Positions 40,226-47,934 of a DNA stretch of 47,934 nt are shown piece by piece. Position 1 is the stretch's first letter. The number at the start of each line of letters is the position of its first letter. Source of the stretch: a virus; the IMG/VR virus record IMGVR_UViG_3300006923_000036, positions 1 through 47,934 of that record; one strand, given 5' to 3'. The notes beneath the pieces are model-generated. The model was given only the letters and a program-made list of their open reading frames with translations, searched no databases and had not been told where the DNA came from. Both the position numbers and the translations under genes were made by a program.

Positions 40226-43200
40226 ATGGCAGATAGAATTTCATTTTTGGATTACCAACCTCCTGGTGTTTATACGCAGACAATTTTGTCTAGCGAGAGT
40301 ATAAATTTGTCAGCAGGGTTTAGGATTCCTACGTTTATAGGAACGGCTGATGTTCTTATTGAGAACACCGATGTTCCGGTTGTTCGTGGTAGTTCTAAGA
40401 ATTTTCCTGTTTTTGTTGAACGAGAAGATGTGTCTTCTCAGGCTAACGGATCAACCTCTATATTTAAAACAAAATTCGGACCAATTGTAGATCCATTAAC
40501 ATTTTTGGCGACGGAGAATATTGAAAATGTCGTTATATCAGTTAATGATAAGAGCACTAATCCTCTGTTAATTGAGCCAGAAAATGTGGATGGAGTAGGA
40601 GAAGTTCATCTCACTTTTACCCCTGATACCGGAGACGAAATTTACATCTCGTATTACTACATTATAGAGGATGTTGCAGTAATTGATGAAGATCTTTCAT
40701 ACCAAATTGAAAATGGATCTCAAGAGACATTCTATACTAAGCACAAGAAAGTGGTAGACTCTGAGGGAGATGTTACTAATGATGTGACTGATATAGCAGT
40801 AAAAGTTAATGGAGCTAGCTCTATAGTTAGTACATTAAATGGTACTACAGGACAGTTTGTTTTACAGACCGCTCCTGGATTATCAGCAGTCTTGACCATA
40901 TCTTATACATACAGTAATCATATAGACAAAAATGATCCTCTCCCAAATAAATACATTCACAGTATTTCCAGAGTTGGTAATGTTTCAGGAAGAAAAGATT
41001 ATGTTAATGGTGTAGACTATAACTTCTCTTTTGAGAGAAGTATAAATGATACTACATTCCATGAAATTTCCTGGGGAAACTCATTTGCACTGACTTCTAT
41101 GCAAAAAGAAGATCAAGATTTTCAGTATGACTGGATTCCTGGTGACCATTTGACTATAGATGTTCACGATAAGCTTATTTTTGCTGAGGTTGCTATTCCT
41201 GTTGATACCACTGAAGCTACCACTGCCGTATTTAAAGTCAAGAATCCTATTATGGACGGAACGGGAAAAGGGTCTTTTTTAAACGATCCTGAAGTCGATC
41301 CCGGAGTGTTTGATTTCTATGTTGGAAGTGACGTTGATACGGCTATAACCGCAGAAGATAAGAAGTGGACTACCGATTCCGATGCTTTACGGGTAGTAAG
41401 AGTTGAGGGAGACAAGGGCTACATTCATTTAAACAAGGCTGTAGATCCGTCTTTAGACAATCTCTACATAATTTACAGAGCTAGTTTTACTACCTCAGAT
41501 CAGTTTACTTTGTCCAAGACTCTGGCTGCTTCTGGCGGTAATTTAGGTCAGTATACCATGTTTAGTCCCAGCACAGGGTATGTATCCTCGGTTTCTGAGG
41601 GAACTCATACTGTTGCGGACGGTTCCTTTACGTCGGTCCTTGGAACTTCTGGAATGTACGCACCAAATTCTTGGTTAACTACGTTACAAGGTCAAGGCAA
41701 AACTAGTACAGCGTCTTTCCCGTCATATGCTGATATAATTGCCCCTCTTAATATGTCTCAAGACGAAGTAGTGACTGTGACAGTTATAGAGAAGCCAGCA
41801 GCGTCAGGGAAACTTAGATACACAGTTACTTCTGATGGCCTAATAGGATCTGATGTTAGTGTTAATACTTATTATGCAGATACATTTAGGGCCGGTACTT
41901 TAAGTAATGAGGGGTTCTTTGGGGAGGCGTTTGTAGATCCCGCTTCCGGCTTATACTTAAACTTATCCAATCCAGGAGACATTTTAGTCAAAGACGACAT
42001 ACTCAAGTTTAATGTGACTAAAACAGGGGTTTTTGAGTTGCAGGACGCAGGAGCCGGAACTCCTGTTTATAACATGATGATCCCAGGAATTTCTATCCTA
42101 ACTGATGAAGAGAACTCGGAATTGACAGTGGGAGACGAGGTAATTCTTAATACTTATGATAATGCAGGTGCGGAGCCTAATGTTGGTGACACTTACTATG
42201 TTTCCTATAAATATTTTAGAACTGATTTTAAACACAGGCTGTACTTGAGATTCAGCGAGGTTGTAAGAGATTTCGGAATCCCTAATATGAGTAACCCATT
42301 GTCAATGGCTGCTAAACTAGCTTTTGAAAACGGAGCACCTGTGGTGGGAGTTAAACCTCTCCCAAGATATCTTGATAGCACATTCCAGGATTTCTTGAAA
42401 ACAGAGGATTTTATCTTGAATCCTGATAGTGCTACTGCTATTCAGCTTTTTAAAGATGCTTTCGATGATATAGAGGCACCTTTTGATTCTAATTCCGAGT
42501 CAAAGCCGTATGTTGTTGTCCCTTTGTCTGACGACTCTCAGGTATGGTCTTATGGTAAAGCTCACGTAGAAAAAATGAGTAGTACTGAACGTAGAATGAA
42601 CCGTTACATGATAACAGGTTTTAATACAAATAAGAAAGATTCTTTGGTTATTGAAAGAGCTAGAAATCTCAAGAGTAACAGGATGATGATTACTTATCCT
42701 GTAAGCGCTGTTATGGATCTAGAGACTAGCGTAGGAGAGTTTACTTCAGCGGTAGTTCCTGGTTGGTTCTATGGTGCAGCTATTGCAGGTCTTATAGCTA
42801 ATCCTGGGACATCTCCAAGTGAGCCATTGTTAAATAAAAATTTACAAGGATTTAAAGAAACAGGTATTTTTAAGAATCCTTTGGAATATAACCAAATAGC
42901 TAAGGAAGGGGTTACTATTTTAACTACTAAGAACCCTGTTATTAATGTTAGAGATGCTTTGAATACAGACATGACTTCTGTAGCTACTAAAGAACCTAAT
43001 GTAACTTTTATTGCTGACTTTGTAGAGGGTCAAACAGAAATAGTTATGAATAGGTTTGTAGGGCGACCTTTTATTAATACTATTCTTGGTGAAGTAGAGA
43101 CAGTGTTTTCTGCTTTTCTACAGGAATTACAGAGGGCTGGTATAATATTTGACTATAAGAATATTGAAGTCAGAGAGAATGAGAATGACCGAACAATAGT

Positions 43201-43276
43201 TGAAATATCGGCTGGGTACAGACCTGTTTTAGGAGTTAAGTACGTATTCGTGACATACAGAATTCAAGGGTCTTAA
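40226..43276 (+). CDS. Contractile tail sheath protein, unusually large
   Basis: 1,016 residues, against about 660 in T4 gp18. The N-terminus, LDYQPPGVYTQTILSSESIN, is the classic sheath start. The C-terminal 400 residues are the conserved core: VRDFGIPNMSNPLSMAAKLA, VVPLSDDSQVWSYGKAHVEK, PGWFYGAAIAGLIANPGTSP, the GVTILTTK segment, FIADFVEGQTEIVMNRFVGR, ending in GVKYVFVTYRIQG. Between them lie several extra beta domains, at least two of one type (about 70-146 and 163-230) with 'VNG...G...ISYYY' ends, which are probably surface-exposed. It polymerises around the tube and contracts on infection. The 88-base gap before it contains a repeated leader motif (see findings). Confidence 0.92.
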   Translation: MADRISFLDYQPPGVYTQTILSSESINLSAGFRIPTFIGTADVLIENTDVPVVRGSSKNFPVFVEREDVSSQANGSTSIFKTKFGPIVDPLTFLATENIENVVISVNDKSTNPLLIEPENVDGVGEVHLTFTPDTGDEIYISYYYIIEDVAVIDEDLSYQIENGSQETFYTKHKKVVDSEGDVTNDVTDIAVKVNGASSIVSTLNGTTGQFVLQTAPGLSAVLTISYTYSNHIDKNDPLPNKYIHSISRVGNVSGRKDYVNGVDYNFSFERSINDTTFHEISWGNSFALTSMQKEDQDFQYDWIPGDHLTIDVHDKLIFAEVAIPVDTTEATTAVFKVKNPIMDGTGKGSFLNDPEVDPGVFDFYVGSDVDTAITAEDKKWTTDSDALRVVRVEGDKGYIHLNKAVDPSLDNLYIIYRASFTTSDQFTLSKTLAASGGNLGQYTMFSPSTGYVSSVSEGTHTVADGSFTSVLGTSGMYAPNSWLTTLQGQGKTSTASFPSYADIIAPLNMSQDEVVTVTVIEKPAASGKLRYTVTSDGLIGSDVSVNTYYADTFRAGTLSNEGFFGEAFVDPASGLYLNLSNPGDILVKDDILKFNVTKTGVFELQDAGAGTPVYNMMIPGISILTDEENSELTVGDEVILNTYDNAGAEPNVGDTYYVSYKYFRTDFKHRLYLRFSEVVRDFGIPNMSNPLSMAAKLAFENGAPVVGVKPLPRYLDSTFQDFLKTEDFILNPDSATAIQLFKDAFDDIEAPFDSNSESKPYVVVPLSDDSQVWSYGKAHVEKMSSTERRMNRYMITGFNTNKKDSLVIERARNLKSNRMMITYPVSAVMDLETSVGEFTSAVVPGWFYGAAIAGLIANPGTSPSEPLLNKNLQGFKETGIFKNPLEYNQIAKEGVTILTTKNPVINVRDALNTDMTSVATKEPNVTFIADFVEGQTEIVMNRFVGRPFINTILGEVETVFSAFLQELQRAGIIFDYKNIEVRENENDRTIVEISAGYRPVLGVKYVFVTYRIQGS

Positions 43277-43292
43277 TCTAGGAGAATAAGAG

Positions 43293-44021
43293 ATGCAAAC
43301 TGATAATTATATTTACAAACAAACTTTTGCCCCAGAAGGTACGCATACCATTATTGCTGCAAAGCATAGGGTATTTGCTCCTCAAGTTGGGATGAGTGGA
43401 TTGACTCTTATTGGAAATCTTAGCCAGTTTAATCTGAACGAGTCCAGAACAGTAGAGCCTGTACGAGGTATTGGTAAGGGTATGCAGATTGCAGAGCTAG
43501 TTCCTGGGGTAGTTGAGCCAATGGCTATAAGTTGTCAGTTTTTCGCTCTTTATCTAGCTAATACAATGCAAATTTTTGGTTATAATTCTGGAGTGGACGG
43601 ATTTGTTAGGTCCTTGAAAGAGCACCAATGGCCTTTTGACATCAAATCAGAGGTTGTAATGAGCCGTTTAACCAAGGATAGCCCTGCTGCTAGCGGGAAT
43701 ACTGGAGCATTAGGAACTGGTACTCAGAGAGCTACTACAGATGGAAACTATCTCAATTTAGCTGGATATGATGAGAGAGCTATAGTTACTATTTATGAAG
43801 CTTGCTGGATGGAATCTAATACTATGGAGACTGATCAGGGCAATGCTATTGTGACTTCTGGAGTAGAGATCAAATCTACTGATGTGATAGATGGTAGGTA
43901 TGCGGGTCAATTAGGAGCCAGCACTGGTAATGAGCCTAACAGTAAAGGTGGGGGTTCTAATAGAACTAGTGTAGGTTATAACTTACTAGGAATAGCTGGA
44001 CAGCTTACGGGATTATTCTAA
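43293..44021 (+). CDS. Tail tube protein
   Basis: 242 residues, 16 bases after the sheath gene, with an AGGAG site. The order sheath-then-tube and the size fit. Sequence features such as VGMSGLTLIGNLSQFNLNES, VEPVRGIGKGMQIAELVPG and VTIYEACWMESNTM resemble tube proteins of large myoviruses. The C-terminus is Gly/Ser/Asn-rich. A strong terminator follows immediately, suited to an abundant structural protein. Confidence 0.8.
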   Translation: MQTDNYIYKQTFAPEGTHTIIAAKHRVFAPQVGMSGLTLIGNLSQFNLNESRTVEPVRGIGKGMQIAELVPGVVEPMAISCQFFALYLANTMQIFGYNSGVDGFVRSLKEHQWPFDIKSEVVMSRLTKDSPAASGNTGALGTGTQRATTDGNYLNLAGYDERAIVTIYEACWMESNTMETDQGNAIVTSGVEIKSTDVIDGRYAGQLGASTGNEPNSKGGGSNRTSVGYNLLGIAGQLTGLF

Positions 44022-44032
44022 GAAACCATTTT

Positions 44033-44063
44033 AAAAAGGGTCGGAGTTTTCCGACCCTTTTTT
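44033..44063 (+). terminator. Intrinsic terminator after the tail tube gene
   Basis: AAAAAGGGTCGG (44033-44044) pairs with CCGACCCTTTTT (44051-44062), plus an A-T pair in the loop, followed by further T residues. It lies 11 bases after the stop codon. The A-tract on the left makes it bidirectional in principle. Confidence 0.92.
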
Positions 44064-44121
44064 ATTTTCTTTTATTTATTTGTATTTCATGAAACTACAT
44101 TAAATTAAGGGAAACTACAAA

Positions 44122-44796
44122 ATGGCACTACCTAAAGAATTAAATTTTTTAAAAACAGTTGAAAAGTATAAAGTTGAAGGGACAAAAGATATCTCTATAG
44201 GGGATGATATCTTTACACTACGGGCTCTTTCTGTCGATGAGACTCTGGAATGCGTAAAAAGGTCTTGGGAGGAAGTTCCAAATATAGGGGAGCAACCTGC
44301 TGTCTTTGCTTCTGCTTTGAAAACAACTGTTTTAACTTATTGCATCACTAGAGTTAATGGGTCAGAGTGCCCCTCACCAAATACAATAGTCTATGATGAT
44401 GATTCTGGAGAGGCCGTAGGATCATTCTTTGACATTCTTAGAGATATAATTAAAGGGTGGGATGACGCTATATTTTCTTACGTTCTCAATGAATATGAGG
44501 AATTTAAAGATAAGCATACTAAATCCATTGAAAAAAAGTATGGTATAAAAGTAAATAATGCCGATCTCTCTAAGATATTAGATTTCCAGGAAGACATAGA
44601 AAACATGGAGTCTTACGACAAGAGTTTAGCGGATAGTGTCAACACTCCAGTTTCTGAGAACGCATTTGACCCAGAGCCAGTTCCGGAGTATAGCAACCTA
44701 GAGAATAGAACTTATCAAGAGGAACCTGAAGAGGTCGATAAAGTAGTAATACCAGAAAATCAGGGGGCAGTTGTAGCTAAACCGCCCAGGATTTAA
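44122..44796 (+). CDS. Probable tail assembly chaperone-like protein
   Basis: 224 residues, between tail tube and tape-measure genes, where tail assembly chaperones normally sit. The N-terminus (KYKVEGTKDISIGDDIFTLR, ALSVDETLECVKRSWEEV) matches the style of such proteins. The C-terminal 60 residues are acidic and Pro-rich. The stop TAA is followed directly by the ATG of the next gene in the same frame, so a frameshifted fusion product is not expected here. ATG 44122 lies 58 bases after the terminator behind AAGGGAA. Confidence 0.5.
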   Translation: MALPKELNFLKTVEKYKVEGTKDISIGDDIFTLRALSVDETLECVKRSWEEVPNIGEQPAVFASALKTTVLTYCITRVNGSECPSPNTIVYDDDSGEAVGSFFDILRDIIKGWDDAIFSYVLNEYEEFKDKHTKSIEKKYGIKVNNADLSKILDFQEDIENMESYDKSLADSVNTPVSENAFDPEPVPEYSNLENRTYQEEPEEVDKVVIPENQGAVVAKPPRI

Positions 44797-45801
44797 ATGC
44801 TAACTCAAGAGATATGTGTAAAATTAGAGAACCTTATACTTTTTTCCGGTCTTTTTTATAGGGTAGAAGTAGATAGTGGTGTATCTATTCTATTTAAAAC
44901 AGTATCTCAACAAGAGGAAAAAGCGTTAGAATTACAAACGGGCTTTTCTATTCTAAAAGTCTCGGAAGTGTCTTCTAATCAAGATATAACTTCTATTTTA
45001 GAATATGATAAGCTAAAGAGATACGCAAGCCTTTATTTAGCTAGATCTGTAGTTTTTGTAAATGATCACAACCTTTTGTTGAATAGATCGAGTACTTTAC
45101 CGGACCTCGAAGACTACTTTAAAACTTTACCTTTAGAACTGTTATTTTATTTGTTTTCCGAAGCTGTTAAGAAAAGGGCAGAGGAGATGAATTTGGCTAA
45201 ACATTTAGAGGACTTCCATAGACTTTATTATTCGAAAGTTTTATGGACTTTAGTTAAAAGGTGTGGATTTAACGCTTTTGCCGTAACAGGTATACCAGGA
45301 TCTGACAATTTTTGCTTATCATATATTCAATTGTTATTTATGAATTATATGGAGCGACGTGAAGAGTTTGAGAGACAAAAGGAGATGTTCCAGCCGTTCC
45401 AATTTATATCTGGTTTATTTAGTAAAGACGCATCAAAAAAAGTAGAAGAGCATTTCCAAAGGCTAGAGCTTTCTAGGATTAAAAAAGAAAAGAGAGATGT
45501 TTTTGTACATGGGGTTACAACTAAGGAAGAGTTGGTGAGACAGTTGGACAGCATGATGAGTGGTCAAGAAGACGATGCTGATAAAGCTGTAAAAAGAGCT
45601 GAGCGCCATTCTTACGAATTGTGGAAAAGAGACTACCTAAGCACCCACAAAAAATTAGTCGATTCAGATATACCAGTTTTAGGCAAAAGGGAGCAAGAAA
45701 TAACCGAAGAGTATTTGTTAAACGAATACTTGAAACACAGGAATTTTAAATTTAGTTCCTGGATGTTGGATGAAATAAAGAGGTTCGAAAACAATGGCTG
45801 A
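44797..45801 (+). CDS. Probable tail assembly protein, unknown family
   Basis: 334 residues, starting immediately after and in frame with the TAA of the previous gene, without its own ribosome site. Largely helical: LVKRCGFNAFAVTGIPGSDN in the middle, then MERREEFERQKEMFQPFQF, and a charged C-terminus. The position before the tape-measure-like gene, which it overlaps by 8 bases, suggests a partner of the chaperone-like protein. Frameshift-dependent extension is ruled out, but stop-codon read-through would give a 559-residue fusion. Confidence 0.5.
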   Translation: MLTQEICVKLENLILFSGLFYRVEVDSGVSILFKTVSQQEEKALELQTGFSILKVSEVSSNQDITSILEYDKLKRYASLYLARSVVFVNDHNLLLNRSSTLPDLEDYFKTLPLELLFYLFSEAVKKRAEEMNLAKHLEDFHRLYYSKVLWTLVKRCGFNAFAVTGIPGSDNFCLSYIQLLFMNYMERREEFERQKEMFQPFQFISGLFSKDASKKVEEHFQRLELSRIKKEKRDVFVHGVTTKEELVRQLDSMMSGQEDDADKAVKRAERHSYELWKRDYLSTHKKLVDSDIPVLGKREQEITEEYLLNEYLKHRNFKFSSWMLDEIKRFENNG

Positions 45802-47923
45802 TGAATTAAAGATTGACGTAAATAAGTCTAAGAAAGATTTGGACTCCATTCTTGAAACTGTCCAAAATGTTCGTACCGGACTTTCTCAGGCTGGTAAAGA
45901 AGCTGAGGGATTCGGTAAGAGTGTCAAAGGGGCACAAAAGGCTGCTGACGTAACTGGCAGAGCTATGGAAAGAAGCAATAAGTCTACTAAGGAGATGTCT
46001 GACAGCCAGAAAGAGACCACAAAGAACATGAAAGAGTTTGACATGTTGACCCACAGGATAAATAGGTCTCTAGGAGATACCAGGACTATTATGGACGACA
46101 TAGCTGATTTTTCGGAGACATGGGGAAGTTCTAGCGGGTTTCCCACTCTTACGAAAGCTTTGTCGGGAGGTATAGGCAAATTACAGAATAAAGATTCTAT
46201 AATAGGAAAAGTAGGATCGGCTTTCGTGTCTATGTCAAAGGGCATGCAGTTTATGGGGCAAACTAGTAAATTACTAGGTTCTGTGTTTAGACCTCTCTTG
46301 TCAATGGTAAGTCTTGCTGGAGGTCTATTAAAAGGTCTGTTCTTTATTTTAGTAGGCACTCACGAAAAAGCAGCCCAAAATGCAGGAGCCTTTCAAAAAA
46401 TGGCTTTGAGCATGGGTACTTTTGGTGAAAACATAGATAGGCTAGATAAAACGAATCTTACTGCGTTACAGGTTGCGGTTAATAAGGCGGGTAAAGAGCT
46501 TGGTTTCGTGGGTTCCGAGATGATAGAAGCTTTTGGGGCTCTTGCGGAGTCGGGAGGCGTTTTCGATCTTACCGAGAAAGGGGTGGACAGGCTATCTAGA
46601 TCCATCCGTCATCTAGCTGTTGTTACGGGGCAGGACTTTAAACAAGTAGCTTCTCAACTAGGAAAGCTAATTAGTATGACTGGACGTGGCGAGGAGTATA
46701 GTAGTGCTGTTCTTAGCACGGTAAAAGATAATTTTATAAATAGTGGAATGGAGGTAGGACAGTTTACTAGTACTGTCATGGAAGCTGTGGATTCCATGGG
46801 TGACTTTGGGACAATGATAAAAGGTAACGCTAGATACCTAGCTTCTCTTAAGAACGTCACTCATTCTAATACTAGGGCTTTAGAAGCTTTTAGAAGTGCT
46901 CAGGAAGGAAGAAAACGGGAGATAGGAGAAAGCTCAGCTTTGTTAACCGACTTTTTAGGGTCAAAAGAAGGTAAAAGGGTTATTGGTACTATGATACTAG
47001 ATGTTCAGAAGAAGCTAGATGATAGTAAGAAAGAGGGAGGAAAACCCCTATCTAAAGAAGAAAGTGTTATTGCAACAACTCAGTTGAGATCCTTTAAAAA
47101 ACTACTGAAATCCCCTAGTGATATAGGGGCGATTAATATATTTCGAAAAGGTGTTGACGCTCAGGTTCTTGCTTCCGCTGAAATGGCTGGATTATTGAGA
47201 CTAATGGTAGGTAATACCGAAAATTTTGATATTAACAAGTTTCTTGATAGAGGAGACTTTAATATAACTCAATTTGCCGAGGGTTTTAAAATAAGAGAGG
47301 AAAGCTTTAGAGTTTTTATAAACAGCTTTGCTAAAGCCCAGAAAAAAGACCCTTCTATGGGACTAAATGAATTTATTGGCCAATATATGACGAAAAGTGT
47401 GGCCCAATCTGAAGAGGACAAGGTAAAAAAGGAAGCTGCGGAAAAGGCTGCTGCTGATAAATGGGCAAAAGAACAACTAACCATAGCAAAGCAGGCTGCT
47501 GCTTTTACAGAGAGTCTTACTACACACGTAGCCGATATTTTTCCTGAGATTGGTAAGATGGGGGGTCTAGCTGATATGGGTCTGGGGGGACTAGAAAAAG
47601 CTGCGGTTTGGATTTTACATGCAATAAGGTCTGTAGTGGATATAATAAAGGATGTGTGGGACGAATTAAAAATTTTAACAGCCACCCTTCAAACTTCCAG
47701 GTTCTTTGACGCTCCCGAACCTCCTCCTAATTATATAAAGAAGAACGGTGAGATGATAGCAGGCCCTCAGTTCAATTTTATCGACAAGTTTATGTGGGAC
47801 TTTAGTAAGAGTGTGTCAGGCTGGTTCAAGGGAGATAGGAGCAAGATTGTTCTCCATAGCAATAACAACTTTACCAAATTTGGAACGGAAATGGTTAGGG
47901 TCCTGGATAAAGGAAATCAGTGA
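45794..47923 (+). CDS. Tape-measure-like tail protein
   Basis: 709 residues, overlapping the previous gene by 8 bases. The N-terminal 100 residues are heptad-rich and polar (KSKKDLDSILETVQNVRTG, SQKETTKNMKEFDMLTHRIN). A hydrophobic segment, LLSMVSLAGGLLKGLFFILVG (about 169-190), is the kind found in tape-measure proteins for membrane passage. The middle has alternating helices (ALGALAES-like turns, FKQVASQLGKLISMTG). The C-terminal part has KEAAEKAAADKWAKEQ and a second hydrophobic helix. The position after the chaperone-like genes supports the call, but the length is modest for a large phage, so the tape measure may be split over further genes. Confidence 0.65.
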   Translation: MADELKIDVNKSKKDLDSILETVQNVRTGLSQAGKEAEGFGKSVKGAQKAADVTGRAMERSNKSTKEMSDSQKETTKNMKEFDMLTHRINRSLGDTRTIMDDIADFSETWGSSSGFPTLTKALSGGIGKLQNKDSIIGKVGSAFVSMSKGMQFMGQTSKLLGSVFRPLLSMVSLAGGLLKGLFFILVGTHEKAAQNAGAFQKMALSMGTFGENIDRLDKTNLTALQVAVNKAGKELGFVGSEMIEAFGALAESGGVFDLTEKGVDRLSRSIRHLAVVTGQDFKQVASQLGKLISMTGRGEEYSSAVLSTVKDNFINSGMEVGQFTSTVMEAVDSMGDFGTMIKGNARYLASLKNVTHSNTRALEAFRSAQEGRKREIGESSALLTDFLGSKEGKRVIGTMILDVQKKLDDSKKEGGKPLSKEESVIATTQLRSFKKLLKSPSDIGAINIFRKGVDAQVLASAEMAGLLRLMVGNTENFDINKFLDRGDFNITQFAEGFKIREESFRVFINSFAKAQKKDPSMGLNEFIGQYMTKSVAQSEEDKVKKEAAEKAAADKWAKEQLTIAKQAAAFTESLTTHVADIFPEIGKMGGLADMGLGGLEKAAVWILHAIRSVVDIIKDVWDELKILTATLQTSRFFDAPEPPPNYIKKNGEMIAGPQFNFIDKFMWDFSKSVSGWFKGDRSKIVLHSNNNFTKFGTEMVRVLDKGNQ

Positions 47924-47934
47924 TGCTATCAGAA
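47923..47934 (+). CDS. Start of the next gene (cut by window end)
   Basis: ATG at 47923 overlaps the TGA of the tape-measure-like gene (TGATG), the coupling arrangement used repeatedly in this region, and reads MLSE to the edge. Four codons cannot prove a gene. It is listed because the overlap pattern is consistent. Confidence 0.45.

Noticed and set aside
44122-45801. Programmed -1 frameshift between the two tail-assembly genes
   Set aside because: Both are in the same frame and separated by a TAA, so no frameshift could join them.
1-47934. tRNA genes, CRISPR arrays, insertion sequences or recoded stops
   Set aside because: No cloverleaf-sized gaps, repeated spacer arrays or transposase genes were seen, and TAA, TAG and TGA all end genes, so there is no sign of stop reassignment.

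Overview
The window is a continuous stretch of a large, AT-rich, contractile-tailed bacteriophage genome (myovirus morphology, size suggesting a large or jumbo phage). Every gene I can support is on the + strand and tightly packed, often with stop/start overlaps of the TAATG or TGATG type and AAGGAG-like ribosome sites. Genes end in TAA, TAG and TGA, so the standard bacterial code applies. The phage assignment rests on a complete head-and-tail set: terminase, portal, prohead protease, scaffold, capsid protein, neck proteins, a very large tail sheath, tail tube and tape-measure-like protein. I cannot name the host or a close relative. Shine-Dalgarno and sigma70-like signals indicate a bacterial host. 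No tRNA, CRISPR array, IS element or integrase was seen, and no gap without a gene exceeds 300 bases.

Layout. 1-3571: C-terminal part of a modular tail fibre or adhesin (gene enters from the left), with discoidin-like and fibre-type beta repeats. 3739-10296: accessory and metabolic genes, comprising a 2H phosphoesterase, an adenosylcobalamin-dependent (class II, monomeric type) ribonucleotide reductase interrupted by three mini-inteins, two unknown proteins and an M16-type zinc peptidase. 10346-13573: a second fibre-like protein, an acidic repeat protein and an unknown gene carrying a terminator-like hairpin near its 5' end. 13605-17958: information processing, comprising a Toprim (DnaG-like) primase fragment, a DUF932-like protein, a bacterial-type DnaX clamp loader, a NusG-like factor and a protein with two sigma-region-4-like helix-turn-helix units. 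18046-28797: packaging and head genes. 28924-39808: virion structural, neck and connector genes, including a SWIM zinc-finger protein, an FmdB-type zinc ribbon, several small beta-sandwich proteins and a possible glycosyltransferase/methyltransferase-like protein. 39811-47923: a second FmdB-type zinc ribbon, tail sheath, tail tube, two probable tail-assembly proteins and a tape-measure-like protein. A new gene begins at the right edge.

How the parts fit. The RNR supplies deoxynucleotides while the primase and DnaX serve phage DNA replication. The NusG-like and sigma-like proteins form a compact transcription module behind the best sigma70-type promoter in the window. Intrinsic terminators lie after the capsid (two in series) and tail-tube genes and between portal and protease, as expected where abundant virion proteins need separate transcripts. 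The most intriguing observation is that strong terminator-like hairpins also lie inside coding regions, including the NusG-like gene itself. This suggests a phage antitermination or attenuation circuit, which is an inference. The three-intein RNR, the possible anti-CBASS 2H phosphoesterase, the M16 peptidase and beta-domains shared between sheath and neck proteins are the other main points.
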